A stretch of 64,000 nucleotides of DNA from assembly GCA_023428695.1 (NCBI GenBank), contig JAEYWY010000030.1:186001-250000 (forward strand). The letters are read 5' to 3'. The position numbers and the translations under genes are program-made. Shown one piece after another: positions 1-9,842 of this stretch (within the stretch, counting starts at the first letter, position 1; every line of letters begins with the position of its first letter). A model generated the notes under the pieces. It saw only the letters and a list, made by a program, of their open reading frames with translations. It searched no databases and had not been told where the DNA came from. This DNA is from Bacteroidota bacterium. Lineage in GTDB: Bacteria > Bacteroidota > Bacteroidia > Cytophagales > Cyclobacteriaceae.

Positions 1-893
1 GAAATTGAACAGATACTCAGCAGATCGGGAAGACGTTCTTCAAACTTGCCATTGTCAAGATTGACGTAAAGGTAATCTCTTTCCCAGAAATCGTTGCTGA
101 TGTAAATATCGGGCAGATGGTCACCATTGAGATCACTTACCGATACGCCCAGTCCAAAACCGATTTTACTTGAATAAATCCCCGACTGCAGCGTTACATC
201 AGAAAAAACGTTACCATCGTTTCTGAACAACTTGTCGCCGCCGAGATCATCGACTTCACTTCTCACATCCTTATAGATTTGAATTTTAGCCGGACTAATG
301 AAACTGTTGTTCAGTATATAACAATCAAGATCACCATCCAGATCATAATCAAAAAAGGAGGCATGGGTGGAAAAGCCGGCGTTATTGAGATTGAATTGTT
401 TTGCCTTCTCGGTGAACGTACCATCCTGGTTGTTGATGAAGAGTTCATTTTCTTTGTTGTCCCCAGCGACGTCCCCCGAGTTACAGACATAAATGTCCAG
501 CCATCCATCACCGTTTATATCAGCAAGGGTGACACCAGTACTCCAGGCCCGTGTTCCACCTACTCCGGCTTTGTCGGTAACATCCTCAAATACGAAATTC
601 CCGCGGTTCAGATAGAGCTTATTGGAATACATATTTGACGTGAAATAGATATCCGGCATTCCATCGTTGTTCACGTCACCAATTGCTACACCACCTCCGT
701 TATAGAAATTGCGGTACGTAAGGATATTGAACAACTCTTCGTCTTCAACCTTGTTTACAAAGTCAATCTTCGACACGTCGGGCGACACCCTTGTAAACAA
801 AGCATCCTTGTTTATCTGCACGGCGTCATTCTTCGTTGAAGAATTACAGGCCAACATCACACAAATCACGATGCATAGATACAGATATCTCAT
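1..893 (-). CDS. FG-GAP/VCBS repeat lipoprotein (CRTAC1-like), 3' part missing
   Basis: Reading the minus strand from the ATG at 893 gives an open frame of 297 codons that runs off the window start. The N-terminus is a lipoprotein signal (MRYLYLCIVICVMLACNSS, lipobox LAC, Cys16), so the protein should be exported and lipidated. The rest holds repeated FG-GAP/VCBS calcium-loop-type motifs such as GDVNNDGMPDIYF, ADINGDGWLDIYV, DYDLDGDLDCYI and SDLNGDHLPDIYI, which in this family build a seven-bladed integrin-like propeller. An ASPIC/UnbV domain is often found further downstream but lies outside the window. It follows the SusC/SusD pair on the same strand, a common arrangement in Cytophagales, and may help bind a polymer at the cell surface. 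A terminator separates it from susD, so it probably has its own promoter; a one-mismatch -7-like box lies at 918-925. The family is clear; the ligand is unknown. Confidence 0.85.
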   Translation of the reverse strand, partial: MRYLYLCIVICVMLACNSSTKNDAVQINKDALFTRVSPDVSKIDFVNKVEDEELFNILTYRNFYNGGGVAIGDVNNDGMPDIYFTSNMYSNKLYLNRGNFVFEDVTDKAGVGGTRAWSTGVTLADINGDGWLDIYVCNSGDVAGDNKENELFINNQDGTFTEKAKQFNLNNAGFSTHASFFDYDLDGDLDCYILNNSFISPAKIQIYKDVRSEVDDLGGDKLFRNDGNVFSDVTLQSGIYSSKIGFGLGVSVSDLNGDHLPDIYISNDFWERDYLYVNLDNGKFEERLPDLLSICSI

Positions 894-1030
894 TTTCCCA
901 TCTTTAGAATTGACACTTAAATATAGTAATGTTCAACCCATTCGCTGAGCATTATCCGTCGAAAATACACCGGCGAAATCGAACCGCAGAACCTTTTTTT
1001 GACAGCAACGTCACATGAATTCTTCGAACA

Positions 1031-1067
1031 AAAAAAAGAGGCTGTCACAACGACAGCCTCTTTTTTA
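1031..1067 (-). terminator. Rho-independent terminator of the SusCD operon
   Basis: A perfect inverted repeat (AGAGGCTGTC at 1037-1046 with GACAGCCTCT at 1052-1061, loop 1047-1051) is flanked by A runs on the left and T runs on the right. On the minus strand the hairpin is followed by a U-tract, about 20 bases after the susD stop at 1083. It is nearly symmetrical and could work in both directions. Confidence 0.85.
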
Positions 1068-1082
1068 TTTAATGATGATTTA

Positions 1083-2810
1083 CTATTCATAACCAGGATT
1101 CTGCTTCAGCTGAGGAACGCCATCAACTGCAGAGAGATCAATTTGGTTCTGAGGTATTGGATACAGGTTGTGTTTTGGTTCAGTGTAACCTGCATACTTG
1201 TTGTAGTGCGTTCTGAACTGCTTTTCATATGCTACATAGCCGTCCATAACTTCTTTAGCGATACCCCATCTTCTCAGGTCAAAGAATCTGTGACCTTCCA
1301 TTCCGAGTTCGAGCCGGCGCTCCCAGCGAATAGCTCTGCGAGCGTAGTCTGCATCGGGGAAGCTGGCATATTGCCCTACTTCGTAGTCAGCCCATGTGAT
1401 GGCAGCGTCTTCGATATCGTTGATCCACAAGGTTCCTGTCGGTCCCTGAGCGCAGTTACCTGCTCTTGCTCTTACCATGTTCACAAGGTCACGGGCACGA
1501 TCCAGCGTTCCTGCTTCAACTTCAGCTTCTGCCAACATGAGAAGTACGTCGGCATAACGCATCAGGTGAATGTTGATACCAGAAAGTTGAGTATTTGTCC
1601 AGCTTGTAGTGGAAGTCGGATCACTTTCGTTATACATGATCTTCTTGTTCATGAACTCACCGCCGTAAGATGGGGCGCGAACCCAATCCAGCGTATAAGG
1701 CATATCCCAGTCGAGTACCGGAACTCCAAGTCTCTGCACGATAAAGTCAAGACGAGGGTCAACGGGCTCGCTATCGAAATCAACTGTACCATTATACAAG
1801 TTGTCAAAGTCCGGCAAACCATTGGCGTCGACACGGAACGCATTCACGAAAGCCTGGCTTGGCTGCCTGAAACCACAGCACGCGAACGGGCTACCGGCGT
1901 GAGGGAAAGTGAGGCGGTCGGTAAACACTGAGTTTTCAGCATCACCTGTACCATCGTTGATGGAAGCCTGGAATGCAAAGATTGACTCACGTTTCCCGCC
2001 AGAACCATTTTCACCGGAGTAGGTCCACAATGACCGATAGCAGTCCTGAAGCGCATAAACACCGCTGTTGACAACCTGGTCAAACGAAGCCTTTGCGGCA
2101 GCATATTCCTTGTTCCAGAGCTGTGCCTTTCCGAGGAATGCAAGTGCTGCGCCCTTCGTGGCCCTACCTACCTGAGGTTGGGTATTCGGAAGCACATCTG
2201 CAGCCGCCTGGAGGTCCGCCTTAATATTGCCGATGATCTCAATGTAATTACCATTTTCATCAACGTTTGGCTTCTTAAAGAAGTTATCTTCTTCAGTGTA
2301 GTACGGAACGTTCTTAAACATCTTGTAGAGGTCCATGTAGAAGTAACCTCTCAGGAAGCGCGCTTCGGCAATTGCCTGAGCTTTTACCTCTTCGCTCACA
2401 CCCTGCACCTCATTGGCCAGTTTGATCGCTGCATTTGCTCTGGAAATCGCTTCATAGTCCATAATGAACTTTGCATTGAACAACCCTTCAAGAGGAGACC
2501 AGGTAAACGTTTCGAGGGTTTCCCACTCAACACCGTCAGTTGATTCAGTTCCTTTGTTGGCGTCATCTGACATGATATCACCGAATCCCCAGTTGCTCTG
2601 TTGTCCGCCCCAAGGGCCTGCATTCCAGTCAGCATTCCAACCATCCAGCATGGAGTAGGCCGAGATTAGCGCGGCGTCAAGGCCCGCAGGGCTACCCAGA
2701 GTGGCCTGGTTTAGGCCGTTTTGCGGCGGTACCTCAAGGAAGCTGTCGGAACATCCGTATATCCCGATTGCGAGGACCAGCGTCTTTATTATTCCAAAAA
2801 ATTTCTTCAT
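1083..2810 (-). CDS. SusD/RagB family nutrient-binding outer-membrane lipoprotein
   Basis: This is a 575-residue SusD-like protein. It starts with a lipoprotein signal (MKKFFGIIKTLVLAIGIYGC, Cys20) followed by the S-D-x-F-L-E-V-P-P segment typical of mature SusD proteins. Family features include the TPR-like helical half (for example AIAEARFLRGYFYMDLYKMF, about residues 145-165) and the C-terminal RRAIRWERRLELGMEGHRFF-DLRRWG block (about residues 485-512). SusD lipoproteins sit on the cell surface as a lid over a SusC transporter and bind the incoming glycan or peptide. It lies 24 bases downstream of susC. An alternative ATG four codons upstream (2822) is possible; I prefer 2810 because the signal peptide then begins with the usual Met-Lys-Lys. 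No glycoside hydrolase lies nearby in the window, so the substrate cannot be read from context. Confidence 0.93.
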   Translation of the reverse strand: MKKFFGIIKTLVLAIGIYGCSDSFLEVPPQNGLNQATLGSPAGLDAALISAYSMLDGWNADWNAGPWGGQQSNWGFGDIMSDDANKGTESTDGVEWETLETFTWSPLEGLFNAKFIMDYEAISRANAAIKLANEVQGVSEEVKAQAIAEARFLRGYFYMDLYKMFKNVPYYTEEDNFFKKPNVDENGNYIEIIGNIKADLQAAADVLPNTQPQVGRATKGAALAFLGKAQLWNKEYAAAKASFDQVVNSGVYALQDCYRSLWTYSGENGSGGKRESIFAFQASINDGTGDAENSVFTDRLTFPHAGSPFACCGFRQPSQAFVNAFRVDANGLPDFDNLYNGTVDFDSEPVDPRLDFIVQRLGVPVLDWDMPYTLDWVRAPSYGGEFMNKKIMYNESDPTSTTSWTNTQLSGINIHLMRYADVLLMLAEAEVEAGTLDRARDLVNMVRARAGNCAQGPTGTLWINDIEDAAITWADYEVGQYASFPDADYARRAIRWERRLELGMEGHRFFDLRRWGIAKEVMDGYVAYEKQFRTHYNKYAGYTEPKHNLYPIPQNQIDLSAVDGVPQLKQNPGYE

Positions 2811-2834
2811 TGTCGTTTCCATTTTTGATTACGA

Positions 2835-5800
2835 TTAGAACCCAAGGCTTAGACCAACAGAAAATATCCTGGACGTGGGATAGCTACCAAGGTCTGTTCC
2901 CAGATACTGGGAGTTGGCATTTCCATCACCGATATCAAAGTTCGATAGTTCGGGATCAATCCCGCTGTACTTCGTAATTGTGAACAGGTTCTGAGCCTGA
3001 ACATATACACGCAGGTTGTCGACGCGAACACGGCCAAGCGCGCTGGCAGGTACCGTGTAACCGATCGAAAGCGTTCTTGCACGCAGGAATGAACCATCCT
3101 CGATGTAGTAAGAGCTTGATACCCCTGCAGACGCATTGTTATCTTCCGTAAGCGCAGGTAATCTTGCACCAGGGTTTTCAGGCGTCCAAGCATCAGTCAG
3201 CATTTCCTTGCTGAATGCGGAACCCCAACGACCGGTCTCATAGTAGTAACGCTGATAGTTGAAGATGTCGTTACCGATAGACGAGAACAGGAACATGTTG
3301 AAATCAAAGTTCTTGTAGTTCAAGCCGAGGTTCAAACCAAGTACAAGGTCCGGGTGCGGGTTACCGATAATATCACGGTCATTCGCGTCGATTGCGTTGT
3401 TGCCATCGATATCCGCAAACTTCCATCCACCGGCGAAGTTGGCTCCGGAGATATTGTTAGTCGGTAGTGAAGCTGCCTCAGCATCACTTCTGATCGGTCC
3501 GAGGTAAGTCAGGCCGTAGAATGATGCCATCGGAGAGCCTACGTAGTTGCGGACATAGTCTGCGAAACCATCGGCACCACCCGAATTAAAGAAGGCAAGC
3601 TCTTCAGAGATGTGCGTGATCTTGTTCTTGTAGTGAGTCGCATTCAAATCCACATTGAATGTGATATCCGAGGTTAGGTTGCCTCTGTAGCTTACGCCAA
3701 TATCAATACCCTTGTTCTCCATCGCTCCGACGTTCTGATATGGAGCAGCTGCGCCACCACTGGTCGCGGGGAGACTGGGATTGAACAACAGATCCTCGAT
3801 CTCACGTTTGTACACATCGATAACCACGCTCAACTTATCGTCAAACAGGGACAGGTCAATACCTACGTTTGTAGTTCTGTTTGTTTCCCAGCCAAGTGCC
3901 AGGTTACCACGCGCGGTCAGATTATATCCCGTTGCAAGGCTGTTGTTTGATCCGTTGATATCATAGAAGCTTGAACCCGTTCCACCACCATACACGTCAA
4001 ATACGCGGCCACCCGGTACGTTGTCGTTACCGGTTTCGCCGTAACCAATGCGAAGTTTCAGGTCGCTTACGAAATCAACTCCCTGCATGAACGACTCAGA
4101 AGAAATCCTCCAACCCAAGCTTGCTGCAGGGAAAACACCCCATCTTTTGTCCGGACCGAACCGTGAGGAAGCATCCCGGCGGACAGTTGCACTAAAGATG
4201 TATTTATCGTTAAAGGTGTAGTCGATCTTTCCGAACATACCGACGCGCGTCCATGGGCTTGCGTTACTTCCTACACTTCTGGAGGATGGATCAGCAAGAG
4301 CGGTGTTCAGATACCATGCGGTGATATTTTCGCTGAAGTAATTCGACATACCGCCCTGGATCTGTTGCCATCTTCCGGCCCTTGACTCGTAACCGAGGAG
4401 CGCAGCAACCTGATGTTTGTCGGCAATTGTCTTATTGATTTCAATCGTGTTACTCCACTGCCAGGTGAAGTTCTGCTGCCAGTTTTCGTTGAAGCTGTTG
4501 TTTGAAGTAGGTTCGCGTCTTTCGTGAGACGGGAAGTTGAAGCTTCTTGTTACTCCGTTCCAGAAATCGGCACCAACAAGGGTTTTCACTTTCAGCCAGC
4601 TTGTCACATCGTAAGCAACAAAAGCACTTCCCACGAAATTGAAACTGATGTTCTTGTTGTCTTTACCTCTGATCTGTTGTCCCACTACGTTAGGACCGTT
4701 ACTATATTGTTTCGGACCAGCGAAATTCCCGCCGACATCGTAGATAGGCTGGAGCGGGTGGCTTAGCAATATCCCAGTCAACGCGTTTTGGTTGTCCTGG
4801 TTAGCACCAAACTGTGCAATTCGTTCGGTCCTCGAAAACGTTGCGTTTTCGCCAAATGAGAACTTGTTTGCCTTGAAAGTACTGTTTGCACGGAGTGTGA
4901 AACGTTCGAAACCGGTATGGATCATTGTACCTTCATTCTTCATGTAACCGGCTGAAAAGTTGAACGAGTTGTGATCTGTTCCTCCGGATACATTCAGCGT
5001 GTGATCGGTGATCATTGCCGGATCGAAGACTTCATCCCACCAGTCAGTTCCATTCCGGTTAACGCCCATGATGAGGTTACCAGGATATGAGTAGCTGTCA
5101 AGGGAGTTTATCGCGTTACCATCCCAGTCAACAATGGTATTATTGTCGCCGGCGAGGTTACCTACGGGCCAGGTAAAATCAGGAAGTGATCCATCCACTG
5201 TGTAGCCATAGTAGATACTTTCAGGACCGACGTTATTGGTGTAGCGCGAAAACGCTTCAGCCATTTCGTACGGATCCGTGATCATGAAATCATTATAGCC
5301 TTTAACAGGATTCTGAATGCCTACGTAGCCGTTGTAGCTCACCCTTGTCCGGCCAGGCTTTCCTTTTTTCGTTGTTACGATAATCACACCATTCGCAGCA
5401 CCGACACCATATATTGACGCTGCTGATGCGTCTTTCAAAACCTGAATTGATTCAATATCGGCGGGGTTAAGCCAGTTGTTATTTCTTCCATCCAACTGAA
5501 CTCCATCAACAACCCAGAGAGGGTCGTTAGCACCACCCTGGTTTCCAAATGAACCCAGACCTCTGATACGAATGTTCGATCCTTCGCCCGGTTCACCCGA
5601 GGTTGAGACCGTAACACCTGCAGCGCGTCCATCCAGCTTCTGTGAGATACTGGATGCCTGCACGTTTTGCAGTTTGTCTACATCAACCACCGACACCGCG
5701 CCGGTGATATCTTTTTTCCGCTGACTTGAATAACCAGTAACAACGAGTTCACTCAGCGTCTGCACATCTGGCGACATCGCAATGTCAACAGTGCTTCTGG

Positions 5801-6068
5801 TCCCTACGGATTCCTCTTTGCTTTCGTAGCCGATGAAGCTAAAGATCAGGACAGCGTCATTGCCCGGCACTGAAATGGAATAACCTCCATTAGCATCGGT
5901 CGCTGTACCGATTGAGGTGCCACGGACTAGTACGTTGACGCCTGGCATCCCGCTTCCGCTTTCGTCAGTAACCGTTCCGGTCACCGTTCGCTCCTGCGCG
6001 AGCACTACAGATGCAAGCATCAGCAGCAGGGCTGCTGTCATACTCAACCTCATGTAGATTTTCTTCAT
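2835..6068 (-). CDS. SusC/RagA family TonB-dependent outer-membrane transporter
   Basis: This 1077-residue TonB-linked porin has a signal peptide ending at VVLAQ, a carboxypeptidase-regulatory-like domain (VTGTVTDESGSGMPGVNV, about residues 28-110), a plug with TonB-box-like text before VVTGYSSQRKKDITGAVS, the plug motif around IRIRGLGSFGNQGGANDPLW, and a long beta-barrel ending in Phe (VGLSLGF). It pairs with the downstream SusD lipoprotein to import a polymer or oligomer energised by TonB/ExbBD. No STN domain is present, so anti-sigma-type TonB signalling is not expected. The frame extends to an ATG at 6113, but the Lys-rich signal peptide begins at 6068. Upstream lie LacI-type operator-like palindromes, which suggests repressor control. 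The substrate is unknown. Confidence 0.95.
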   Translation of the reverse strand: MKKIYMRLSMTAALLLMLASVVLAQERTVTGTVTDESGSGMPGVNVLVRGTSIGTATDANGGYSISVPGNDAVLIFSFIGYESKEESVGTRSTVDIAMSPDVQTLSELVVTGYSSQRKKDITGAVSVVDVDKLQNVQASSISQKLDGRAAGVTVSTSGEPGEGSNIRIRGLGSFGNQGGANDPLWVVDGVQLDGRNNNWLNPADIESIQVLKDASAASIYGVGAANGVIIVTTKKGKPGRTRVSYNGYVGIQNPVKGYNDFMITDPYEMAEAFSRYTNNVGPESIYYGYTVDGSLPDFTWPVGNLAGDNNTIVDWDGNAINSLDSYSYPGNLIMGVNRNGTDWWDEVFDPAMITDHTLNVSGGTDHNSFNFSAGYMKNEGTMIHTGFERFTLRANSTFKANKFSFGENATFSRTERIAQFGANQDNQNALTGILLSHPLQPIYDVGGNFAGPKQYSNGPNVVGQQIRGKDNKNISFNFVGSAFVAYDVTSWLKVKTLVGADFWNGVTRSFNFPSHERREPTSNNSFNENWQQNFTWQWSNTIEINKTIADKHQVAALLGYESRAGRWQQIQGGMSNYFSENITAWYLNTALADPSSRSVGSNASPWTRVGMFGKIDYTFNDKYIFSATVRRDASSRFGPDKRWGVFPAASLGWRISSESFMQGVDFVSDLKLRIGYGETGNDNVPGGRVFDVYGGGTGSSFYDINGSNNSLATGYNLTARGNLALGWETNRTTNVGIDLSLFDDKLSVVIDVYKREIEDLLFNPSLPATSGGAAAPYQNVGAMENKGIDIGVSYRGNLTSDITFNVDLNATHYKNKITHISEELAFFNSGGADGFADYVRNYVGSPMASFYGLTYLGPIRSDAEAASLPTNNISGANFAGGWKFADIDGNNAIDANDRDIIGNPHPDLVLGLNLGLNYKNFDFNMFLFSSIGNDIFNYQRYYYETGRWGSAFSKEMLTDAWTPENPGARLPALTEDNNASAGVSSSYYIEDGSFLRARTLSIGYTVPASALGRVRVDNLRVYVQAQNLFTITKYSGIDPELSNFDIGDGNANSQYLGTDLGSYPTSRIFSVGLSLGF

Positions 6069-6202
6069 AATCATTTGGTTTGGTTTGGTTTGATAAAAAT
6101 GTCTGGGATTCACAGTATACCCGAAATATTATTTGGTGTATACCTCTTTCGAAAGTAGAGATTTGCTTTGAAATCGTTTTAAGAATCGAAAAATATTTTT
6201 TC

Positions 6203-6214
6203 GCAAACGTTTGC
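6203..6214. promoter_or_regulatory. LacI-family-type operator palindrome
   Basis: GCAAACGTTTGC is a perfect 12-base palindrome with the central CG and AAA/TTT arms typical of LacI/PurR-family operators. It lies about 135 bases upstream of the susC start. The regulator is not encoded in the window. Seen in sequence; the function is inferred. Confidence 0.6.
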
Positions 6215-6299
6215 ACACACGTTTACGGTTCCGTTCCCGGGGTGCTTTGCAGGTAACTTTTCGACCGGTTTGGCCGATTCGCCGGATTTTGCCAAAACA

Positions 6300-6315
6300 A
6301 CGCAAACGTTTTCGG
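6300..6315. promoter_or_regulatory. second LacI/PurR-type operator-like site
   Basis: ACGCAAACGTTTTCGG is an imperfect palindrome that matches the E. coli PurR consensus at 15 of 16 positions as I recall it. It is 97 bases from the first site and closer to cysS. Two sites at this spacing could allow looping over the susC control region, or this one could control cysS. Confidence 0.5.
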
Positions 6316-6428
6316 CGACCGGCTACGCCGAGTGTGGGGACACACAGTCCAAAAAAGCCTTTCTTCCATTCGCAATCGATAGCCGCAAATTATTCGTCGA
6401 AATAGCGTATTTTCACGCCTCTTTTACT

Positions 6429-7937
6429 ATGGCGTTATTCGATCAATTCCCAGTCACAATTACTAATTCCCTCACTGGCAAAAAAGCCCTTTTTGAGCCT
6501 CTTAATCCCGGTTACGTAGGAATGTATGTATGCGGACCAACCGTCTATAATAAAGTTCACCTCGGAAATGTCAGAACGTTTCTGACGTTCGATATCGTGG
6601 CCAGATATTTCCGGTTCCTTGGTTACAAGGTCCGATACGTGCGCAATATCACCGACGTCGGACACCTCGAAAGCGACGCCGATGAAGGGGAGGACAAAAT
6701 CGCCAAGAAAGCAAGACTCGAGCAGCTTGAACCTATGGAGATCGTGAAGAATTACACCGACGATTTTCACACCGTCCTCACTCAATTCAATATCCTCCCT
6801 CCCAGCATTGAACCCTCCGCCACCGGACATATCGTCGAACAAATCGAAATCACAAAGAAGCTCATCGAAAAAGGGCTCGCGTACGAAGTCAACGGCTCAG
6901 TCTACTTCGACGTGATGAAATACAACGAATCGGAACACTACGGAATTCTCTCCGGGCGTGTAGTGGAAGAGTTGATGGAAAGTGGTCGGAAACTCGACAG
7001 CCAGGATGAAAAACGAAACAAGATCGACTTCGCCCTCTGGAAGAAAGCCTCCCCTGCTCACATCATGCGCTGGCCCTCACCGTGGGGATACGGCTTCCCC
7101 GGATGGCACATCGAGTGTACAGTCATGAGTACAAAATACCTCGGCGAAACCTTCGACATTCACGGCGGTGGCATGGACCTCAAGTTCCCGCACCATGAAT
7201 GCGAAATCGCTCAGGCCGTCGGCGCTTACGGGAAACAACCCGTGCGCTATTGGATGCATTCCAACATGCTCACCGTCAACGGTCAGAAGATGAGCAAATC
7301 CCTCGGTAATTCGTTTCTGCCCGCCGAGTTGTTCTCAGGAACACATCCGTTGCTCGAGAAGGGTTTCTCGCCAATGACCGTGAGATTCTTCATGCTGCAG
7401 TCACACTATTCGAGCACGTTGGACTTTTCAAACGAGGCTCTCCACGCAGCCGAAAAGGGCTACCGCAAACTGACACAGGCACTAGCCGCCCTCAAGACGA
7501 TGGAATACCCTGGCAGCAAAAATGTGAATAAGTCTCTGACAGAGTCGCTCGATACTTCTTTCCGTGAACTATATCAGCACATGAGTGACGATTTCAATAC
7601 AGCGCGCACGTTGGCAACGCTGTTTGAACTCGCGTCCAGGATCAATGACCTTAAATCCGGCAATCAGTCGCTGGCCGAAATCAGTGAAATAACGTTCAAC
7701 GAACTCAAAAGGAATTACATCGGCTTCATGGAAGATGTGCTCGGCTTCCGCGAAGAAGAAGTTCACAATCACGAAATCCTGAATGGTTTGATCGACGTAC
7801 TGATCGAAATGCGGAAGAAGGCAAGAATTGATCGCAACTACGCACTTTCCGACAAGATCAGGGACGACCTGAAGAAAGTCGGTATTCAACTCAAGGACGG
7901 CAAGAACGGCGAGATGAGTTACACGATCGAACAGTAA
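6429..7937 (+). CDS. cysS: Cysteinyl-tRNA synthetase
   Basis: This 502-residue class I synthetase attaches cysteine to tRNA-Cys in the cytoplasm. Family motifs are complete: the zinc/ATP segment YVCGPTVYNKVHLGN (variant of HIGH, about residues 28-42), IECTVMS and GGMDLKFPHHECE zinc ligands (about residues 220-260), and KMSKSLGN (about residue 285). The length is usual for the family. The frame is open from 6270, but the conserved protein starts at ATG 6429; the 53 upstream codons cross a LacI-type site and look non-coding. It is divergent from susC. Confidence 0.97.
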   Translation: MALFDQFPVTITNSLTGKKALFEPLNPGYVGMYVCGPTVYNKVHLGNVRTFLTFDIVARYFRFLGYKVRYVRNITDVGHLESDADEGEDKIAKKARLEQLEPMEIVKNYTDDFHTVLTQFNILPPSIEPSATGHIVEQIEITKKLIEKGLAYEVNGSVYFDVMKYNESEHYGILSGRVVEELMESGRKLDSQDEKRNKIDFALWKKASPAHIMRWPSPWGYGFPGWHIECTVMSTKYLGETFDIHGGGMDLKFPHHECEIAQAVGAYGKQPVRYWMHSNMLTVNGQKMSKSLGNSFLPAELFSGTHPLLEKGFSPMTVRFFMLQSHYSSTLDFSNEALHAAEKGYRKLTQALAALKTMEYPGSKNVNKSLTESLDTSFRELYQHMSDDFNTARTLATLFELASRINDLKSGNQSLAEISEITFNELKRNYIGFMEDVLGFREEEVHNHEILNGLIDVLIEMRKKARIDRNYALSDKIRDDLKKVGIQLKDGKNGEMSYTIEQ

Positions 7938-8005
7938 CCGCGTCGGGAAACCATTGCAGCGGACAGACTGTTCATAGGACCAGGTACGATTTTTTCCACA
8001 ACGAC

Positions 8006-9832
8006 ATGCGTGAACGACTCCGTATATTTTTTCACCTTACCATTTACTGGCTTTCCTTCATGGTTATCGCCAGGATCGTATTCCTCGCGTACAATTATGA
8101 CTACACCGAAACGCTGACACTGACTGAACAGGTGCTTTCGGTTCTTTACGGATTCCGGATGGATGCGAGCATGGCAGGGTACTTCGTTATGTTCGGCGGG
8201 CTTATCCTCACGCTCACGGTCTTTAACAACTCGGTATGGTTTGGGCTCGTCCTCAGATGGACAACGATAGCGCTACTGTTTTTGTGTTCTTTACTGATCG
8301 TCGTAGACGTCGAGTTGTACCGTCATTGGGGCTTCAGACTTAATACAACGCCGCTGATGTACGTCAGCAAAGAGGCAGTCGGAAGCGTGGAAACGCTGAT
8401 CGCGGGTAAACTCCTTTTGCTTTTCGCGCTGATCTTCACGGCGTTCCTGATCGTATTCCTTCGCAAAATTGACCCGCACATCCGATACCTGAGTGACGCG
8501 CGTCTCAAGGCTGCTATCCCGCTCTTCCTTTTGACAGTATTGATGTTCCTTCCCATCCGCGGAAGTTTTACGGTCGCGCCGATGAATACCGGCTTTGTCT
8601 ATTTTCACAATTCAAAAGCATACGCCAATCACAGCGCCATAAACGTAATCTGGAATTTCCTCTACAACGTCCGCAAGGCATCAGAAACAGAATATCCCGA
8701 GGATTTCTACGACAGGGATAAAGCCGATCAGTTGTTCTCCTCATTGTACAATGTGCCCGACTCAACAGCAAGTGTACTTCGTACAGACCGGCCGAACATC
8801 ATCCTGATAATTCTCGAGAGTTTTACAGCAGCAGTAGTCGAACCGTTGGGAGGCAAGCCGGGCATAACGCCTAACCTGAACGCATTGTGCAGAGAGGGCA
8901 TCCTGTTTGACAGCATTTATTCGAGTGGCGACAGAACTGATAAGGGCTTGATCGCAGTACTCAGCGGATATCCCGCGCAGCCGCAGACGTCGATAATCAA
9001 ATTTCCGGCAAAGACCGAAAGACTCCCCCAGCTTAACCGGTTCATCAAGGAAATGGGATACCGGACATCGTTCATTTACGGAGGCGATATCGACTTCGCT
9101 AACTTCCGGTCTTATCTAAACAACAGTGGTTTTGATCACCTCACAACGCTGGACGACTTCGATGATGAACTTTATACATCCAAATGGGGGGTGCATGACC
9201 ATCACATGTTCAGGCGTGCAATGGAAGAACTCGATACCACGAAAGCTCCATTCTTCAAGGTGATTCTCACACTCAGCAGCCATGAACCATTTGACGTTCC
9301 GACAGAACCACTCCTCCCCGGCAATGATGCCGAATCGTTGTTCCTCAATTCGTGCCATTATACAGATCAGACACTCGGAACGTTTATTGGATACTGCAAA
9401 TCGATGCCCTGGTGGAAAAACACCCTCCTGATAATCACTGCTGATCACGGACACCGTCATCCCGGCGACCGCAAACTGCACGACCCGGCGCGTTATCATA
9501 TTCCGCTGCTGTTTACAGGGGGTGCCGTAGCGAAGGATTCCGTAAATCATATGATCGGCAGCCAGACCGACATTGCCAAAACGCTGCTGACACAACTTGG
9601 CCGCCAGACAAATGTTTTCATGTTCAGCAAGGATTTACTCAACGCGAAATCAAAACCATTTGCTCCGTTCTTTTTTACGGATGGATTTGGCTTCGTTCTC
9701 CCCGGAGGGCACGTTGCTTATGACAACGCCGGCAAACGTTTCCTTCATCCCGGAAACCGTCAGGCGGCGCAGGAAATCGGCAAAGCTTACCAGCAAATGC
9801 TGTATACCAATTACAACGCGATAGACAAATAA
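8006..9832 (+). CDS. LtaS-like membrane sulfatase-superfamily phosphoglycerol transferase
   Basis: A 608-residue protein with about five N-terminal membrane helices (residues 1-195) and a C-terminal alkaline phosphatase/sulfatase-fold domain. Metal and catalytic residues of the LtaS/OpgB type are visible: Glu271 in ILIILESF, Thr311 in SGDRTDKG as the likely nucleophile, and Asp480-His481 in ITADHGHRHPG. Relatives move phosphoglycerol or phosphoethanolamine groups between lipids and periplasmic acceptors, or hydrolyse phosphate esters; Gram-negative Bacteroidetes have many such proteins with unknown acceptors. The catalytic domain should face the periplasm. A beta-barrel-like protein begins 10 bases downstream and probably shares the transcript. 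Confidence 0.85.
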   Translation: MRERLRIFFHLTIYWLSFMVIARIVFLAYNYDYTETLTLTEQVLSVLYGFRMDASMAGYFVMFGGLILTLTVFNNSVWFGLVLRWTTIALLFLCSLLIVVDVELYRHWGFRLNTTPLMYVSKEAVGSVETLIAGKLLLLFALIFTAFLIVFLRKIDPHIRYLSDARLKAAIPLFLLTVLMFLPIRGSFTVAPMNTGFVYFHNSKAYANHSAINVIWNFLYNVRKASETEYPEDFYDRDKADQLFSSLYNVPDSTASVLRTDRPNIILIILESFTAAVVEPLGGKPGITPNLNALCREGILFDSIYSSGDRTDKGLIAVLSGYPAQPQTSIIKFPAKTERLPQLNRFIKEMGYRTSFIYGGDIDFANFRSYLNNSGFDHLTTLDDFDDELYTSKWGVHDHHMFRRAMEELDTTKAPFFKVILTLSSHEPFDVPTEPLLPGNDAESLFLNSCHYTDQTLGTFIGYCKSMPWWKNTLLIITADHGHRHPGDRKLHDPARYHIPLLFTGGAVAKDSVNHMIGSQTDIAKTLLTQLGRQTNVFMFSKDLLNAKSKPFAPFFFTDGFGFVLPGGHVAYDNAGKRFLHPGNRQAAQEIGKAYQQMLYTNYNAIDK

Positions 9833-9842
9833 CCCCTACGCT

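Larger units (their letters stand above)
6069..6428. promoter_or_regulatory. susC/cysS divergent intergenic region
   Basis: This 360-base gap separates the divergently transcribed susC and cysS. It contains a short tandem (TTTGG)n run just before the susC start (6074-6092) and two LacI-type operator-like palindromes listed separately. I could not assign a convincing TAnnTTTG box for susC. A weak match (TATTTTCA, 6408-6415) lies ahead of cysS. A 64-codon ORF here (6211-6405) looks like chance. Confidence 0.6.

Noticed and set aside
999..1931. 310-codon plus-strand ORF
   Set aside because: Lies antisense to the clear SusD gene and has no family-like sequence.
6270..6428. N-terminal extension of cysS
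   Set aside because: Crosses an operator-like palindrome and does not align with the family; start set at 6429.
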